Positions 1 to 9,562 of a DNA stretch of 64,000 nt are shown piece after piece. Numbering within the stretch: position 1 is the stretch's first letter; every line of letters starts with the position of its first letter. The notes below the pieces were generated by a model. The model was not told where the DNA came from. It searched no databases and saw nothing but the letters and a program-made list of their open reading frames with translations. Made by a program: the position numbers and the translations under genes. The stretch lies in the NCBI GenBank assembly GCA_903868145.1, contig CAIPTY010000015.1:1-64000 (forward strand), given 5' to 3'. The stretch is from an uncultured Desulfuromonadales bacterium (GTDB taxonomy: Bacteria > Desulfobacterota > Desulfuromonadia > Geobacterales > Pseudopelobacteraceae).

Positions 1-464
1 ATTACTGCCTTGAAATCGGGACTGCCGCACGCATACTCGGAAAGCACTATCGCAAGCGTATAGGGCTCTTCGCCGGTCGAACATCCGGCGCTCCAGATTC
101 TGACCGGGTCGCGCGACGTCCCGCCACGGGCATCAAGAATATTCGGCAGAGCCGTTTTTACCATGTAGTCGAAGTGACCCGGTTCACGGAAAAAATCGGT
201 CTTGTTGGTGGTCACGACATCGATCAGATGCACAAGTTCGCTGAATTGTCCTTCCGGGCTGAAAACAAAATCAGCATATTCCTCGAACGAATGCATACCT
301 ACGATCTTGAGACGTTTCTGCAGACGTGCCTCCAGCATGGTTTTTTTTGCAGGCGGCATCTTGATGCCGACGTTCTCATAAATCAGAGCACTAAAGCGCA
401 TAAACTCACGCTCACAGAGCGTGGCCGGGAGGTGGGCTTTCGTGATATCGCGATGGGCGGACAT
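1..464 (-). CDS. cheR: CheR chemotaxis methyltransferase, cut by window edge
   Basis: Only the first ~154 residues are in the window. CheR methylates glutamates on chemoreceptors with S-adenosylmethionine in the cytoplasm. The helical N-terminal domain spans residues 1-80. TTNKTDFFREP (85-95) and the SAM-binding motif WSAGCSTGEEPYTLA (124-138) are typical of the family. The ATG at 464 lies 3 nt after the cheA stop, so its ribosome-binding site is inside cheA and translation is probably coupled. It is the last visible gene of the cheY-cheA-cheR run. The family call is very secure; the C-terminal half cannot be judged. Confidence 0.93.
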   Translation of the reverse strand, partial: MSAHRDITKAHLPATLCEREFMRFSALIYENVGIKMPPAKKTMLEARLQKRLKIVGMHSFEEYADFVFSPEGQFSELVHLIDVVTTNKTDFFREPGHFDYMVKTALPNILDARGGTSRDPVRIWSAGCSTGEEPYTLAIVLSEYACGSPDFKAV

Positions 465-467
465 GGT

Positions 468-2585
468 TTAGCTGTTCTCCATCTGTTCTATATTCTGCAA
501 CAGGACGTTCATATCCAGAATAAGCGCTACTGTTCCGTCACCCAGAATTGTTGCACCGGAAATACCCTTCACATCACGGTACACCTTGCCGAGGGATTTG
601 ATTACGGTCTGGTGCTCTCCGACCACGCTGTCTACTACAAATCCGACCTTGGTTCCGTGTATATCTGCAATTACGATCTGTTCAATCTCCGGGCGCTGAT
701 CGGTGATCTGAAAATGCTGACGCAGCGGTATGTAGGGGACAATAGCACCTCTCACATTGGCAAGATTGCGTCCGTGCGAGTTCTTTACATCATCACTGGT
801 CAGTTCAATACACTCCTCAACAGCCGCCAGCGGCAACACAAAGTGATCCTTGCCGATCTTGACCAGCAGGCTGTCGATGATCGCCAGAGTCAACGGAATC
901 TTCAGGGTGATGGTGGTACCGGTGCCACGGACGCTATCAACGGCGATTGATCCCCGCAGCCCCTCAATGCCGCGCTTGACGACATCCATCCCCACGCCGC
1001 GTCCGGAGACACTGGTAACTTTGGCGGCAGTCGAAAATCCGGGAGCGAAGATCTGTGCGTAAATTTCGCGGTCGGATACGTCGGCAGTCGCTGAAAGCAG
1101 TCCACGCTCAACAGCCTTGGCACGGATGGTGTCGCGATCGAGACCGGCGCCGTCGTCCCGGATGGTCACCAGAACCGAGTCTCCCGAGTGCTCTGCACCC
1201 AGGTAGACTTTACCGACGGGAGATTTACCGGCTGCTCTGCGCGCTTCCGGCATTTCAATACCATGATCAATGCTGTTACGGATAATATGGACCAGCGGAT
1301 CATTCAGCTTTTCGATAACGGTCTTGTCCAGTTCGGTCTCGGCGCCGAAAGTTTCCATTTCAATCTCTTTGCCGAGTTCATTTGAGAGATCACGCACCAA
1401 CCGCTTGAATTTGCTGAAGGTGCTGCCGATCGGAAGCATGCGGATATTGAGAGCGGTATCCCGCAGCTCGTTCGTCAGGCGTTCCACCTCTTCAGATATG
1501 GCGATGAAGGTGGAATAACCGCCCGCCAGCGAGACCTGCGACAGGTGCGCCTGTACCGTCACCATTTCACCAACCAGATTGATCAGTTGATCAAGGCGTT
1601 CAGCCGGAACCCGTATGCTGGCGGCAGCCTCTGCCGGAGGTGCTTCGCTTCGTTCCTTGCGGACACTCTTTACATGTTGCTGCTCTACCAGAGCCGACTG
1701 AACTTTTTCCGGAGTGACGATGCCCTGCTCAACCAGCAGTTCACCGAACCTCTTTTGCAGCATCAGGACCTTCTTCATTTCAACCGGAGAGAGGTCGCCA
1801 CGTTCAACAAGAATGTCGCCTAATTTCTTGTACCCCTCTTCCCTGTCGATCAGTCCACTGCTGTCAATCAGTTCTATCTTGATGTCGCAGTCATCCTCGA
1901 CAAAGATGAAGACATCCTTGATGGCATCTTCGCCACTGGAGGTGGTCAGGATGATATCCCAGTAGATGTAGAGGTTTTCAGGCACCAAGTCGGCAAGTTG
2001 CGGGATTTCGTCAAACTGGGCGACAACATGGGCCGTGCCGAGACCGCGCAGTTCATTGATCAGAGATATCGGGTTGGTTCCGCACAGGAGAATGTTGGGG
2101 GCGGGCCGGAAACGGATGCGCCAGGTGCTTTCATTGGCCAGTTCTTCCTCTGACACTGCCGGAAGAGTGATGGCGGGAACTTCAGTTGAGCCTTTTTGCG
2201 GCATTTCCGGTCGCGGTACAAGCTGGCGTAAGCCGGCGATAATTTCATCCCCGGCGCTGCGATCGACCCCTTCGCCGATGGCACAGCCGAGCAGATAGGT
2301 GATGTGGTCGCGCGACTGGAGCGTCAGATCCAGCAAACGTTTGGTGACGGTCATCTTGCCGTTGCGCACCATATCGAAGACGGTTTCGACTTCGTGGGTA
2401 AAGGTGGCGATCTCTTCAAAACCGAACATTGCGCCCGACCCCTTGATGGTGTGCATGGCACGGAAGACGCGGTTGATCAGGTCGTTGTCATCAGGAGTTT
2501 CTTCCAGATCAAGCAGGGAAGTCTCAAGTTCGGCCAGAAGTTCACCGGCTTCTTCTCGATAGGTTGCAATGGCTTGTTCCATCAT
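468..2585 (-). CDS. cheA: Chemotaxis histidine kinase CheA with a GspE-N-like insert
   Basis: CheA autophosphorylates on its Hpt histidine and passes phosphate to CheY. From the chosen ATG (2585; a second ATG follows directly) the protein has 705 residues. In order: Hpt domain with AMHTIKGSG (His ~45); a linker domain; two ~25-residue repeats, KLGDILVERGDL and RFGELLVEQGIV, like the N-terminal module of GspE/PilB-type proteins; dimerisation helices; ATPase with N box HIIRNSIDHG and glycine boxes DDGAGLD and GRGVGMDVV; and a C-terminal CheW-like domain. An upstream extension to 2618 is open but overlaps cheY and is less likely. It lies between cheY (4 nt gap) and cheR. Confidence 0.95.
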   Translation of the reverse strand: MMEQAIATYREEAGELLAELETSLLDLEETPDDNDLINRVFRAMHTIKGSGAMFGFEEIATFTHEVETVFDMVRNGKMTVTKRLLDLTLQSRDHITYLLGCAIGEGVDRSAGDEIIAGLRQLVPRPEMPQKGSTEVPAITLPAVSEEELANESTWRIRFRPAPNILLCGTNPISLINELRGLGTAHVVAQFDEIPQLADLVPENLYIYWDIILTTSSGEDAIKDVFIFVEDDCDIKIELIDSSGLIDREEGYKKLGDILVERGDLSPVEMKKVLMLQKRFGELLVEQGIVTPEKVQSALVEQQHVKSVRKERSEAPPAEAAASIRVPAERLDQLINLVGEMVTVQAHLSQVSLAGGYSTFIAISEEVERLTNELRDTALNIRMLPIGSTFSKFKRLVRDLSNELGKEIEMETFGAETELDKTVIEKLNDPLVHIIRNSIDHGIEMPEARRAAGKSPVGKVYLGAEHSGDSVLVTIRDDGAGLDRDTIRAKAVERGLLSATADVSDREIYAQIFAPGFSTAAKVTSVSGRGVGMDVVKRGIEGLRGSIAVDSVRGTGTTITLKIPLTLAIIDSLLVKIGKDHFVLPLAAVEECIELTSDDVKNSHGRNLANVRGAIVPYIPLRQHFQITDQRPEIEQIVIADIHGTKVGFVVDSVVGEHQTVIKSLGKVYRDVKGISGATILGDGTVALILDMNVLLQNIEQMENS

Positions 2586-2589
2586 GGCG

Positions 2590-2955
2590 TCACCCCAGTA
2601 CCTTTTTGATAACGGCAATCAGTTGTTCCGGCTTGAAAGGTTTGACAATCCAGCCGGTGGCACCGGCCGCTTTGCCTTCGGCCTTCCTGGTGTCGTTTGA
2701 TTCTGTTGTCAGCATGACAATCGGAATGAACTTGTTGAGTGTCCCGGCGCGAACCCCTTTGATGAGACCGATGCCGTCCATGTTGGGCATGTTGAGGTCG
2801 GTCAGCAGCATATCGACCTTCTGGGTGCTCAACTTGTTCAGGGCATCCCTTCCGTCAACCGCTTCGATTACGTCATAGCCATTCTGTTTGAGAGTGAACG
2901 TCACCATCTGACGGATGCTGCCCGAATCATCAGCCGACATGATCAGTTTTGCCAT
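2590..2955 (-). CDS. cheY: CheY-type response regulator
   Basis: A single-domain receiver of 121 residues. Acidic pocket D9-D10, phospho-acceptor D53 in LLTDLNMPNMDG, the conserved Thr in MLTTES and Lys in VKPF are all present, so it should be phosphorylated by CheA. Its ATG overlaps the stop of the upstream STAS gene (TAATG), and cheA follows after 4 nt. Together they form a tight STAS-cheY-cheA-cheR unit. Confidence 0.93.
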   Translation of the reverse strand: MAKLIMSADDSGSIRQMVTFTLKQNGYDVIEAVDGRDALNKLSTQKVDMLLTDLNMPNMDGIGLIKGVRAGTLNKFIPIVMLTTESNDTRKAEGKAAGATGWIVKPFKPEQLIAVIKKVLG

Positions 2956-3302
2956 TACTGTGCTCCTCCGAACCAGATACAGGTTGAATCGTTGTTATGT
3001 TTGCAGGCGGCGTAGCGTTCGGCACCGCTGCTGAAGATAATGTCAGTCAGACCCTGCGGCTGCGGGCCGCTATAGGTGAATTTTCTGCCGCTGCCGGAGG
3101 CACTTTTGCAGGCCGAACAGAGAATCTGGACACCGATAATGTCGATAGCGACATCAGCTTCAAACTCAATGGCTACAACATGTGCGGCATCAAGAGCCTC
3201 GCGCAGGATCCGTGAAAATTCGGCTGCGTTTTCAATTGTCAGGCTATTTCCGCTGGTGATGACGACATTGCCATTTTCGCGGACGGAACTGTTGAGTGGC
3301 AT
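2955..3302 (-). CDS. STAS-domain protein of the chemotaxis operon
   Basis: A 115-residue single STAS domain (SpoIIAA/MlaB-like fold), known elsewhere for protein-protein switching. The start ATG 3302 is chosen because AAGGAG lies just upstream; an in-frame ATG at 3353 has no such site. The usual phosphorylation motif D-S-x-G is replaced by DIIG in AIDIIGVQIL, so the switch serine is missing. The stop overlaps the cheY start. A role as scaffold or adaptor for CheA signalling is inferred from position only. Confidence 0.8.
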   Translation of the reverse strand: MPLNSSVRENGNVVITSGNSLTIENAAEFSRILREALDAAHVVAIEFEADVAIDIIGVQILCSACKSASGSGRKFTYSGPQPQGLTDIIFSSGAERYAACKHNNDSTCIWFGGAQ

Positions 3303-3450
3303 GGTGAACTCCTTGAAACAAAAGTCGGAATAACACGGAGATTCGGAGAACACGGAGAAAAACTGAATTACGATCTATAGTCCTTGGTTAAACCATTCTC
3401 TTGTTTGACGTACTCCGTTTCTCAGTGTTATTGAGCTGTTGTCAATCGGT

Positions 3451-5286
3451 TTAAAACAAATCTACATTATCCCCGAATTCCGAATCATCGCCGGAACTGT
3501 TCTGTGCAACATGCTCATCCACGACAGCCGACTGACCGCTCCGCTTTCGGGCAAGTGCCTCATGAATGTGCCGTTCACTCTCCATGGTGTAGCGTTCTTC
3601 CATGTGACGCAGATTCTGTTTGAACTCTGTGCTGGCCGGCACAATCTGGCGTGACTGCATTACAATCTGCTCAAGGCTTGCCAGCACACCGTCAGACAGG
3701 GCTTTGGTCCGTTCATGCACATCTATGGCGCATACCGAATATTCCACATCATAGCTAAGGGAGGAGACACGATCGCTCAGGTCGGAAATTATTGAGAAAA
3801 GTTGCGCATTCATACGGGACAATGAGCCCAATATTTCGGCCACCTCTTCCTGCATGGACGTAATCCGGCTACCGGGCTGTTCCTCATCAGTGCCCACAGA
3901 TAAATGTTCAGTGGCCGTATGTATCATGTTCAGGGTGGCTGCCACAGAGTCGGTCTGACAAACCGCTTCGTCGGAGAGACGTTTGATCGCCACAGCCAGA
4001 ACTCCGAGTGCGGCGCCTTCGGGCCCGGTATGGGCGGCCTTGATCTGGGCATTCATGGCGATCAGATCAATTTCGGAGCCGATCATTTCGATGTCTGTGA
4101 CAAAGGTGGCAATCTCACCAATCGTTTGAGCGACTTTTTTCATGGTGTCAGACATATCGCGGTCGGCCGAGGCGCATGAAGTCAGCATGGCGGTTATGGC
4201 GTTCATGCCGTGGCTCATGACATCCACGAACGAGGCGCCTGAGGAGTCCGCTACGCCCGCGACATTTCTGGTTTCGTATGCTATCAGTGATTGTTTGCAG
4301 GCAACATCACGCATGTTGTCTACTACGGTGCAGACGGCGTTGTACAGTTCCGTTGAAGAAAAACGGAGCTGGGCTTCCTGCAGTTCGCAGACGTCACCCG
4401 ATTCGACAATCAATGCCTGACATCGGTTTTCATCTGTGGCAGCAGCATCAGAATCGGGCAAATCAGCCAGAAGGCCTTCCAGAGCTTCGAAGACATGCTC
4501 AAACTGCTGACGGGTCATGTCATGCATCTGAAGCGAGGAGACGACCTCGCTGATGCTGCCGGTAACCGCGGCAGATATGCTCGAAACCGTGGCGCCGAAC
4601 TGTGTGCAGCGTTCGTTGACCGATACCAGTTCCTGAAGACTGGATGCGGTGCTTTTGAGGGATGAGGCGACCTCGGCATCCTGAACGGCCTCCGATGATC
4701 GAACGCCGGCAAGGTTGGATTCAATCATGCTTGCCATCATATTTCGATGAGTCAGTATGGTTGCAGATTTCTCGTTGACCTGGTGGGAAAGCTTTTCCAC
4801 GTCCATAGCCAGATTGACGAAGCCGCTCCCCATCTCACCCAGGCGGGCGCTTTCGATCTTTGTTGAGATGCTCAGCATCCGAAGAACCTTGTTCATCTTC
4901 TGAAACCCTTCCAGGGGTTCTGAAAGCTTTTCAAGGAGAACCTGTACCTGTTCCAGAGTTCTACAGCTCTCACTGCTGCGGGAGCGCGCCTCCGTCAGGT
5001 AGGCTTCCATGTCGGCCATCATCTGCTGCAGACGTCCGGTAAGAGACTGAGTCCCTTCGCCGGAAACTAACTCCAGCAACTGGTTCGATATCCAGGTTAT
5101 ATCTGCAGATCTTTGATAAAAGCCCTGCACCTCTGAACCGATCTGCAAAAATTCGTCTTCGGTGGTGCCTGCCATCCGCCGCAGGGTTTCAATTGCAGGG
5201 GAGAGTACCCCCCGCCAGATGCACAGGGCTTCCACCCCGGTACCGGGGTCGTTGGAAAAAAGTGTGCTGGGTGTTTGAAATGACAT
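3451..5286 (-). CDS. Soluble methyl-accepting-chemotaxis-like protein, degenerate signalling hairpin
   Basis: A 611-residue, largely helical protein without signal peptide or membrane segment. A stretch near its C-terminal third (EIDLIAMNAQIKAAHTGPEG) follows the tip pattern of receptor signalling domains ([17 protein letters not shown] in typical members), but the rest of the hairpin is weakly conserved. The ATG 5286 is preferred over an upstream start because AAGGA lies 11 nt before it and the upstream extension overlaps the response regulator. It begins 5 nt after that regulator's stop. It may be a cytoplasmic receptor or a CheA docking protein. Confidence 0.7.
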   Translation of the reverse strand: MSFQTPSTLFSNDPGTGVEALCIWRGVLSPAIETLRRMAGTTEDEFLQIGSEVQGFYQRSADITWISNQLLELVSGEGTQSLTGRLQQMMADMEAYLTEARSRSSESCRTLEQVQVLLEKLSEPLEGFQKMNKVLRMLSISTKIESARLGEMGSGFVNLAMDVEKLSHQVNEKSATILTHRNMMASMIESNLAGVRSSEAVQDAEVASSLKSTASSLQELVSVNERCTQFGATVSSISAAVTGSISEVVSSLQMHDMTRQQFEHVFEALEGLLADLPDSDAAATDENRCQALIVESGDVCELQEAQLRFSSTELYNAVCTVVDNMRDVACKQSLIAYETRNVAGVADSSGASFVDVMSHGMNAITAMLTSCASADRDMSDTMKKVAQTIGEIATFVTDIEMIGSEIDLIAMNAQIKAAHTGPEGAALGVLAVAIKRLSDEAVCQTDSVAATLNMIHTATEHLSVGTDEEQPGSRITSMQEEVAEILGSLSRMNAQLFSIISDLSDRVSSLSYDVEYSVCAIDVHERTKALSDGVLASLEQIVMQSRQIVPASTEFKQNLRHMEERYTMESERHIHEALARKRSGQSAVVDEHVAQNSSGDDSEFGDNVDLF

Positions 5287-5291
5287 GGAAA

Positions 5292-5696
5292 TTACGTTCC
5301 TTGAACCAGATTGAGCGCCTGCAGTTCTTTGAGAAGCTTTTGCCTGTTGAGCGGTTTCACGATATACGCATCGGCTCCACACTCGTAGAAGGATTTGATT
5401 ACCGTGCGCGGTTCATCCAGTGCGGTCGTCATAATAACCTTGACAGCCAATTGTGGGGGAATATCCATAATTTTTTCAAGAGCACGGATGGAACGCAAAG
5501 CCTCCATTCCATCTAATACCGGCATCATGATATCCATGAAGACGACATCATATGGTCGCTTTGATTCGTGTCCATATGCAAAGGAGTCGATAGCCTCCTG
5601 ACCGTTGACTGCAATGTCGCAGTCACCCGCAGAGGAAAGCAACTCCTGCAGAATCCGGCGGGATATCAGATTGTCTTCGACAATCAGGCACTTCAT
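5292..5696 (-). CDS. Single-domain response regulator
   Basis: A CheY-like receiver of 134 residues with acidic pocket E7-D8, acceptor D55 in VVFMDIMMPVLDGME, Thr in MTTALD and Lys in IVKPL. There is no output domain. It is followed within 6 nt by the receptor-like protein, suggesting co-transcription and a partner function in the same signalling module. It differs clearly from the cheY next to cheA, so the cluster has two receivers that could share or compete for phosphate. Confidence 0.88.
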   Translation of the reverse strand: MKCLIVEDNLISRRILQELLSSAGDCDIAVNGQEAIDSFAYGHESKRPYDVVFMDIMMPVLDGMEALRSIRALEKIMDIPPQLAVKVIMTTALDEPRTVIKSFYECGADAYIVKPLNRQKLLKELQALNLVQGT

Positions 5697-5713
5697 AAGG
5701 GTTTTCCCCTCTA

Positions 5714-6514
5714 CTACGGCAGATTGAGAGTCAACTGTGTTGTGAATGCCGGTTTTCCGCCAGGCAGGTCGCCGGCTCCGGACGGTTTGTAGAAGGGATT
5801 GAAGAAAACAGCCCCCGCCAGAACAGTCACCTGTTTTGAGAAGGCCCAGGATGCGCCCAGACTCAACTCGCCGTTGGCATTGTTGCCGCTCATGTAGTCA
5901 ACCCCCAGCCAGAGCTTGTCTGAGACTTCAGTGATGGTGCGATCCCAGGATGCCATCATGCCGCTGTTCATGTCTGTGTTGACCGGGTTATACGCCGTCG
6001 CAAGGGCGCGGTGTGCACCATAATAGCCACCGGCCGAAAGCCGACCGATTACCGGGAATGTTTTGGCCACCAGCCCGTAGACTATATTCTGGCGGGTAGA
6101 CTGGCCCAACTCAGGCTTGTCGTATGTCCCAAGGCCGTAGACACCGACCGCAAAAGCAGGCAGCAGCTTGATTCCAAAGGCGCCTTCGGGTGTTCCGAGC
6201 TTTGCGTTGAAATAGAAGGGATGGCTGTCTGCGAAATTATCATTCTGCAGATTGCTGGTAATATAGTCAAAACCGACCTCCAGTTTCAGATTTTCAAACG
6301 GCAGCAGTCCGGTTGTAACCCCGATATCGTAAGAATTTGCCCCGGCATCAGCCTTGGATGAAAACCGGCCGATATAGGTAAATCCGACCGCAACTTCTTT
6401 AAGTGCCTTGACGTCGGTCGAGGGAATCATGATTTGCGCGGATGGACCTGCCAGAGCGGCGGTAGTAAGGAGCAGGGTTGCGCCTATGGTTGCAAGTAGA
6501 GTTTTGATTTGCAT
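5714..6514 (-). CDS. Exported beta-barrel-like protein of unknown function
   Basis: 266 residues with a clear signal peptide (cleavage near ALAGPSA, residue ~23). The rest is rich in alternating polar and hydrophobic strands and ends in LTLNLP, which suggests a small outer-membrane or periplasmic beta-barrel. I do not recognise a named family. A strong site (CCGGAGG) precedes the ATG. It sits 17 nt upstream of the response regulator, so it may be co-transcribed with the sensing genes, although a structural link is not evident. Confidence 0.65.
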   Translation of the reverse strand: MQIKTLLATIGATLLLTTAALAGPSAQIMIPSTDVKALKEVAVGFTYIGRFSSKADAGANSYDIGVTTGLLPFENLKLEVGFDYITSNLQNDNFADSHPFYFNAKLGTPEGAFGIKLLPAFAVGVYGLGTYDKPELGQSTRQNIVYGLVAKTFPVIGRLSAGGYYGAHRALATAYNPVNTDMNSGMMASWDRTITEVSDKLWLGVDYMSGNNANGELSLGASWAFSKQVTVLAGAVFFNPFYKPSGAGDLPGGKPAFTTQLTLNLP

Positions 6515-6590
6515 AGTTTCCTCCGGAATTTAATCCCCCTTCCGTAAAGCGGCATATACGATAACTTAAGCAGAAATGCCTTGCTTTTCT

Positions 6591-6711
6591 CCCTCCCTTT
6601 CAAGGGGAGGGTCGGGGTGGGGATGGGGTAGATTGCATGATTTCAGCAGGTTATCAAAAACAGCCCCATCCCCATCCCCATCCTAACCTTCCACTTGAAG
6701 GGGAAGGGGCT
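6591..6711. repeat. Inverted pair of a dispersed GC-rich intergenic element
   Basis: Two related copies face each other. Copy 1 (~6591-6626) has hairpin CCCTCCC / GGGAGGG followed by GGGGTGGGGATGGGG. Copy 2 (~6662-6711) reads CCCCATCCCCATCCCC and ends in AGCCCC / GGGGCT arms. The pair lies between convergent-end and start regions of two minus-strand genes and could fold into a large hairpin acting as a terminator. A third, weaker copy is at 28501-28552. Confidence 0.6.
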
Positions 6712-6768
6712 AAAAACTCTAAGTTAGCCATATATCCGTCAAGGGTGGGAGAGTTTCCCCCATCTTTT

Positions 6769-8454
6769 TCAATATTTCTCAAACTCGTCATCCAGATGGT
6801 CCGGGCCGGAATGCCCCAGTTCAAGATTGATTCCGCCGCCGGATGTACGCTTGGCCGGAGCCGATTTTCCTTTTGCTGCGGCATGGGCAATCTGAACCCT
6901 GTGAGCCGGTTTGCGAGGGGCTGGTGCCGATGTGGTGCGCCGGCCTGAATTGCCGATGTCGAAGAAACTGATGCTGTGCTGAAGCTGTTCTGCCTGGCTG
7001 GAGAGTTCTTCGGATGTGGAGGCCATCTCTTCGGAGGCGGAGGCGTTCTGCTGGATGACCTGATCAAGCTGCTGGATGGCCTTGTTAATCTGCTCGGCTC
7101 CGGTGTCCTGCTCTTTGCTGGAGGCGGTGATCTCCTGAACAAGTTCGGCGGTGCGCTGAATGTCCGGTACCATGCGGGTCAGCATTTCACCGGCCTGTTC
7201 GGCAATTGCAACGCTGCGGGTCGAAAGTCCGGAAATCTCACCGGCGGCTGACTGGCTGCGCTCGGCCAGCTTGCGGACTTCGGAGGCCACAACTGCGAAA
7301 CCTTTGCCGTGCTCACCGGCGCGGGCGGCCTCGATGGCGGCGTTAAGTGCCAGCAGGTTGGTTTGGCGGGCGATCTCTTCGATAATGCTGATCTTGGTGG
7401 CGATCTCTTTCATGGCGGCCACGGTCTCGGTAACAGCCTTGCCCCCCTCTTTGGCATCAACCGAGCTCTTGATGGAAATCTTCTCGGTCTGCATGGCGTT
7501 GTCGGTATTCTGGCGGATGCTGGAGGCCATCTCTTCCATGCTGGAGGAGACTTCTTCTGCCGAAGCTGCCTGCTCGGTGGCGCCCTGGCTCATCTGCTGG
7601 GCGGTGGCGGAGAGTTCCTGACTGCCCGAGGCAACGTTATCGGAGGCGGTCATGACTTCACCGACGATACTGCTCAGCTTTTCCACCATCTGGTTCAGAG
7701 CCAGTGCCAACTGGCCGATTTCATCCTTCTGATTCAGATCGATCTTCTGGGTCAGGTCTCCAGCGGCAACGGCCTGGGCAAAGGTGACTCCCTTGCGCAG
7801 CGGATTGCTGATGATGTTGGAGATGAAGAAACCGAAAATTATAGAAATAAGGGCACCGGCGATTGCCAGGCCGATCATCAGGCGTGAGGCTGCGTTTGCA
7901 AGCTTGGTATTATCGTCCGATGTTTGCTTGGCAGCTTTGATCTTGAGGTCTCCCATCTTATCAAGTGGATCCTGAACCGCTTTACGAAAAGTGTTCAGCT
8001 CTCCCTTCCAGAGAAGTATGGCCTCTGCCTTTTTGCCACCTATTACCAATGCATCATATTTCTTGCCTAACTCCTCAAATTTTTTATAATTATCCTGCAA
8101 CTCCTTGAATAGCTTGCGACCTTCATCGGTCAGGATTGTTTTTTCAAACTTTGGAAACAACTCGGCAACCTCTTTTTCGTGTTCAGCTGTCCGTGTTTCA
8201 AGCTTTTTCATCTCCTCGCCTGTTTCAGTAAACTGCATTTCCAGCATATTGCAGCGAATTCTCTGGAATGCTACACCAATGTCACCAAGCTCTCCCAGCG
8301 GCACGGTCATCTTTTCATACAGCCTGGTGTCTGCATCATCGATTTCTTTAATCTTTGTCACTCCCTCGTAGCCGATGACTCCAGCTATCAAAGCTACAAT
8401 GATAAATGCGGACAAAAGTTTCACACTGATTTTAAGATTTTGATACCAGCTCAT
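6769..8454 (-). CDS. Methyl-accepting chemotaxis protein (4HB sensor, HAMP, signalling domain)
   Basis: 561 residues. Membrane segment 1 is at ~11-30, followed by a periplasmic four-helix-bundle sensor (~31-190), membrane segment 2 at ~190-212 and a HAMP domain. A full signalling hairpin has the canonical tip [18 protein letters not shown]. Candidate methylation helices flank it. The tail is Pro/Ala/Lys-rich and lacks a terminal pentapeptide for CheR tethering. GAGGAGG precedes the ATG. It lies 48 nt downstream of cheW and is probably co-transcribed. The ligand cannot be predicted from sequence. Confidence 0.93.
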   Translation of the reverse strand: MSWYQNLKISVKLLSAFIIVALIAGVIGYEGVTKIKEIDDADTRLYEKMTVPLGELGDIGVAFQRIRCNMLEMQFTETGEEMKKLETRTAEHEKEVAELFPKFEKTILTDEGRKLFKELQDNYKKFEELGKKYDALVIGGKKAEAILLWKGELNTFRKAVQDPLDKMGDLKIKAAKQTSDDNTKLANAASRLMIGLAIAGALISIIFGFFISNIISNPLRKGVTFAQAVAAGDLTQKIDLNQKDEIGQLALALNQMVEKLSSIVGEVMTASDNVASGSQELSATAQQMSQGATEQAASAEEVSSSMEEMASSIRQNTDNAMQTEKISIKSSVDAKEGGKAVTETVAAMKEIATKISIIEEIARQTNLLALNAAIEAARAGEHGKGFAVVASEVRKLAERSQSAAGEISGLSTRSVAIAEQAGEMLTRMVPDIQRTAELVQEITASSKEQDTGAEQINKAIQQLDQVIQQNASASEEMASTSEELSSQAEQLQHSISFFDIGNSGRRTTSAPAPRKPAHRVQIAHAAAKGKSAPAKRTSGGGINLELGHSGPDHLDDEFEKY

Positions 8455-8502
8455 AATGCCTCCTCTTTCGTATTGTGATAGTATGGTGGTTATCGCTCAG
8501 AT

Positions 8503-8979
8503 TTACTCAGTGTCCTGAACCGCAGACAGTTCGTCCGAAGAAAAGACCTTGTCAATATCAAGGATCATGACGAAACGCCCGTCATGTTTCCCCATCCCTT
8601 TGATGAAATCGGTTTTGAGATTGGTTCCGATGTGAGGCGCAGCCTCGATCTGTGCCGGCTCCATTTCGATTACCTCCTGTACGCTGTCAGCCAGTGAACC
8701 GAGGACGATGTTCTCGCCGTCCATCGCAACTTCGACAACGATGATACAGGTGTTGACGGTTTGAGCCGTTTCCTGCATTCCGAATTTCTGGCGCAGGTCG
8801 ATAACCGGCACAACGCAGCCGCGCAGGTTGATAACGCCAAGCATGAAATCCGGCACCTGCGGCACCTTGGTGATGCTGGGCATCTCCAGTATTTCTCTCA
8901 CCCTGGCAACATCGACGGCAAACACCTCATCGGCCAGCGTAAAGGTCAGATACTGGGTTGTCTGTAACTCCTCAGCCAT
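8503..8979 (-). CDS. cheW: CheW adaptor
   Basis: 158 residues forming a single CheW domain that couples receptors to CheA. Typical stretches are LADEVFAVDVARVREI near the N-terminus and GVINLRGCVVPVIDLR in the middle. It heads the cheW-receptor pair. The upstream region to 9562 holds no other gene on this strand, so the promoter of this unit should lie between 8980 and about 9250. A short purine-rich site (GAGAGGAGG) precedes the ATG. Confidence 0.94.
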   Translation of the reverse strand: MAEELQTTQYLTFTLADEVFAVDVARVREILEMPSITKVPQVPDFMLGVINLRGCVVPVIDLRQKFGMQETAQTVNTCIIVVEVAMDGENIVLGSLADSVQEVIEMEPAQIEAAPHIGTNLKTDFIKGMGKHDGRFVMILDIDKVFSSDELSAVQDTE

Positions 8980-9562
8980 AACTGCCTCCTCTCAAGCTTT
9001 GTTGATAACACGTCTTCAGTTTGTCATGCCTTCCGGATTCCAAACGCAAAAACGCCGTTTCTCCGGCATTAATACGGAAAAACAGCGTTTATAAACAGTA
9101 ATTTCCCACCCACGACACCCCCCGTCGAAGTGGCGGGAGAAACATTCAGGAGTTCTGTCAGGCTGAACTGCGGGCTCATACCATGAGCCCCTACGGATGA
9201 AATTGACTGTTCGGCGGAAAGCCGGTCTGGATTATCGGTGAGTAGAGCCACGTGTGTGACTGTGTGACGTGTGACGTGTGACGTGTGACGTGTGACGTGT
9301 GACGTGTGAAACGTGCCCGACCGCCAAGCTTCTGTCAAGCATTATCTGCGGGGCGCCCCATCTTTTTTCAAGGAGAAAAACCATCTGGACAGCCACCTTT
9401 TGTGTAAAATAGAAGGTCATTAGACATAATGTTGTGATGCTTATAACATCGATTGAAAGTATGTCAAGCGAGAGAATGCATTTTTTATAATTATTTTTTG
9501 TAATGCGTTATGCTATCATAATTTGATTGCAAGTTATGGCATTTCATGCTCATTATCTCTCA
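8980..9562. other. Long intergenic region between cheW and hicA
   Basis: No supported gene. It holds an imperfect inverted repeat around 9045-9091 (AAACGC...GCGTTT ends), a short hairpin GGGCTCATACCATGAGCCC near 9171-9189, and the 7-bp tandem repeat at 9262-9310. An A+T-rich stretch (9420-9530) probably contains the hicAB promoter. Short open frames in it come from the tandem repeat and have no recognisable family. Confidence 0.6.
9262..9310. repeat. 7-bp tandem repeat GTGTGAC x6 plus one variant
   Basis: Six perfect GTGTGAC units (9262-9303) are followed by GTGTGAA (9304-9310). Another unit at 9254-9260 is separated by one T. A number of units that changes by slippage would alter spacing between any flanking promoter elements. 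It lies in the cheW-hicA intergenic region and is outside any supported coding sequence. Confidence 0.9.

Noticed and set aside
9069-9420. Small frames with repeated HTSHVTR
   Set aside because: They are translations of the 7-bp tandem repeat and lack start signals.
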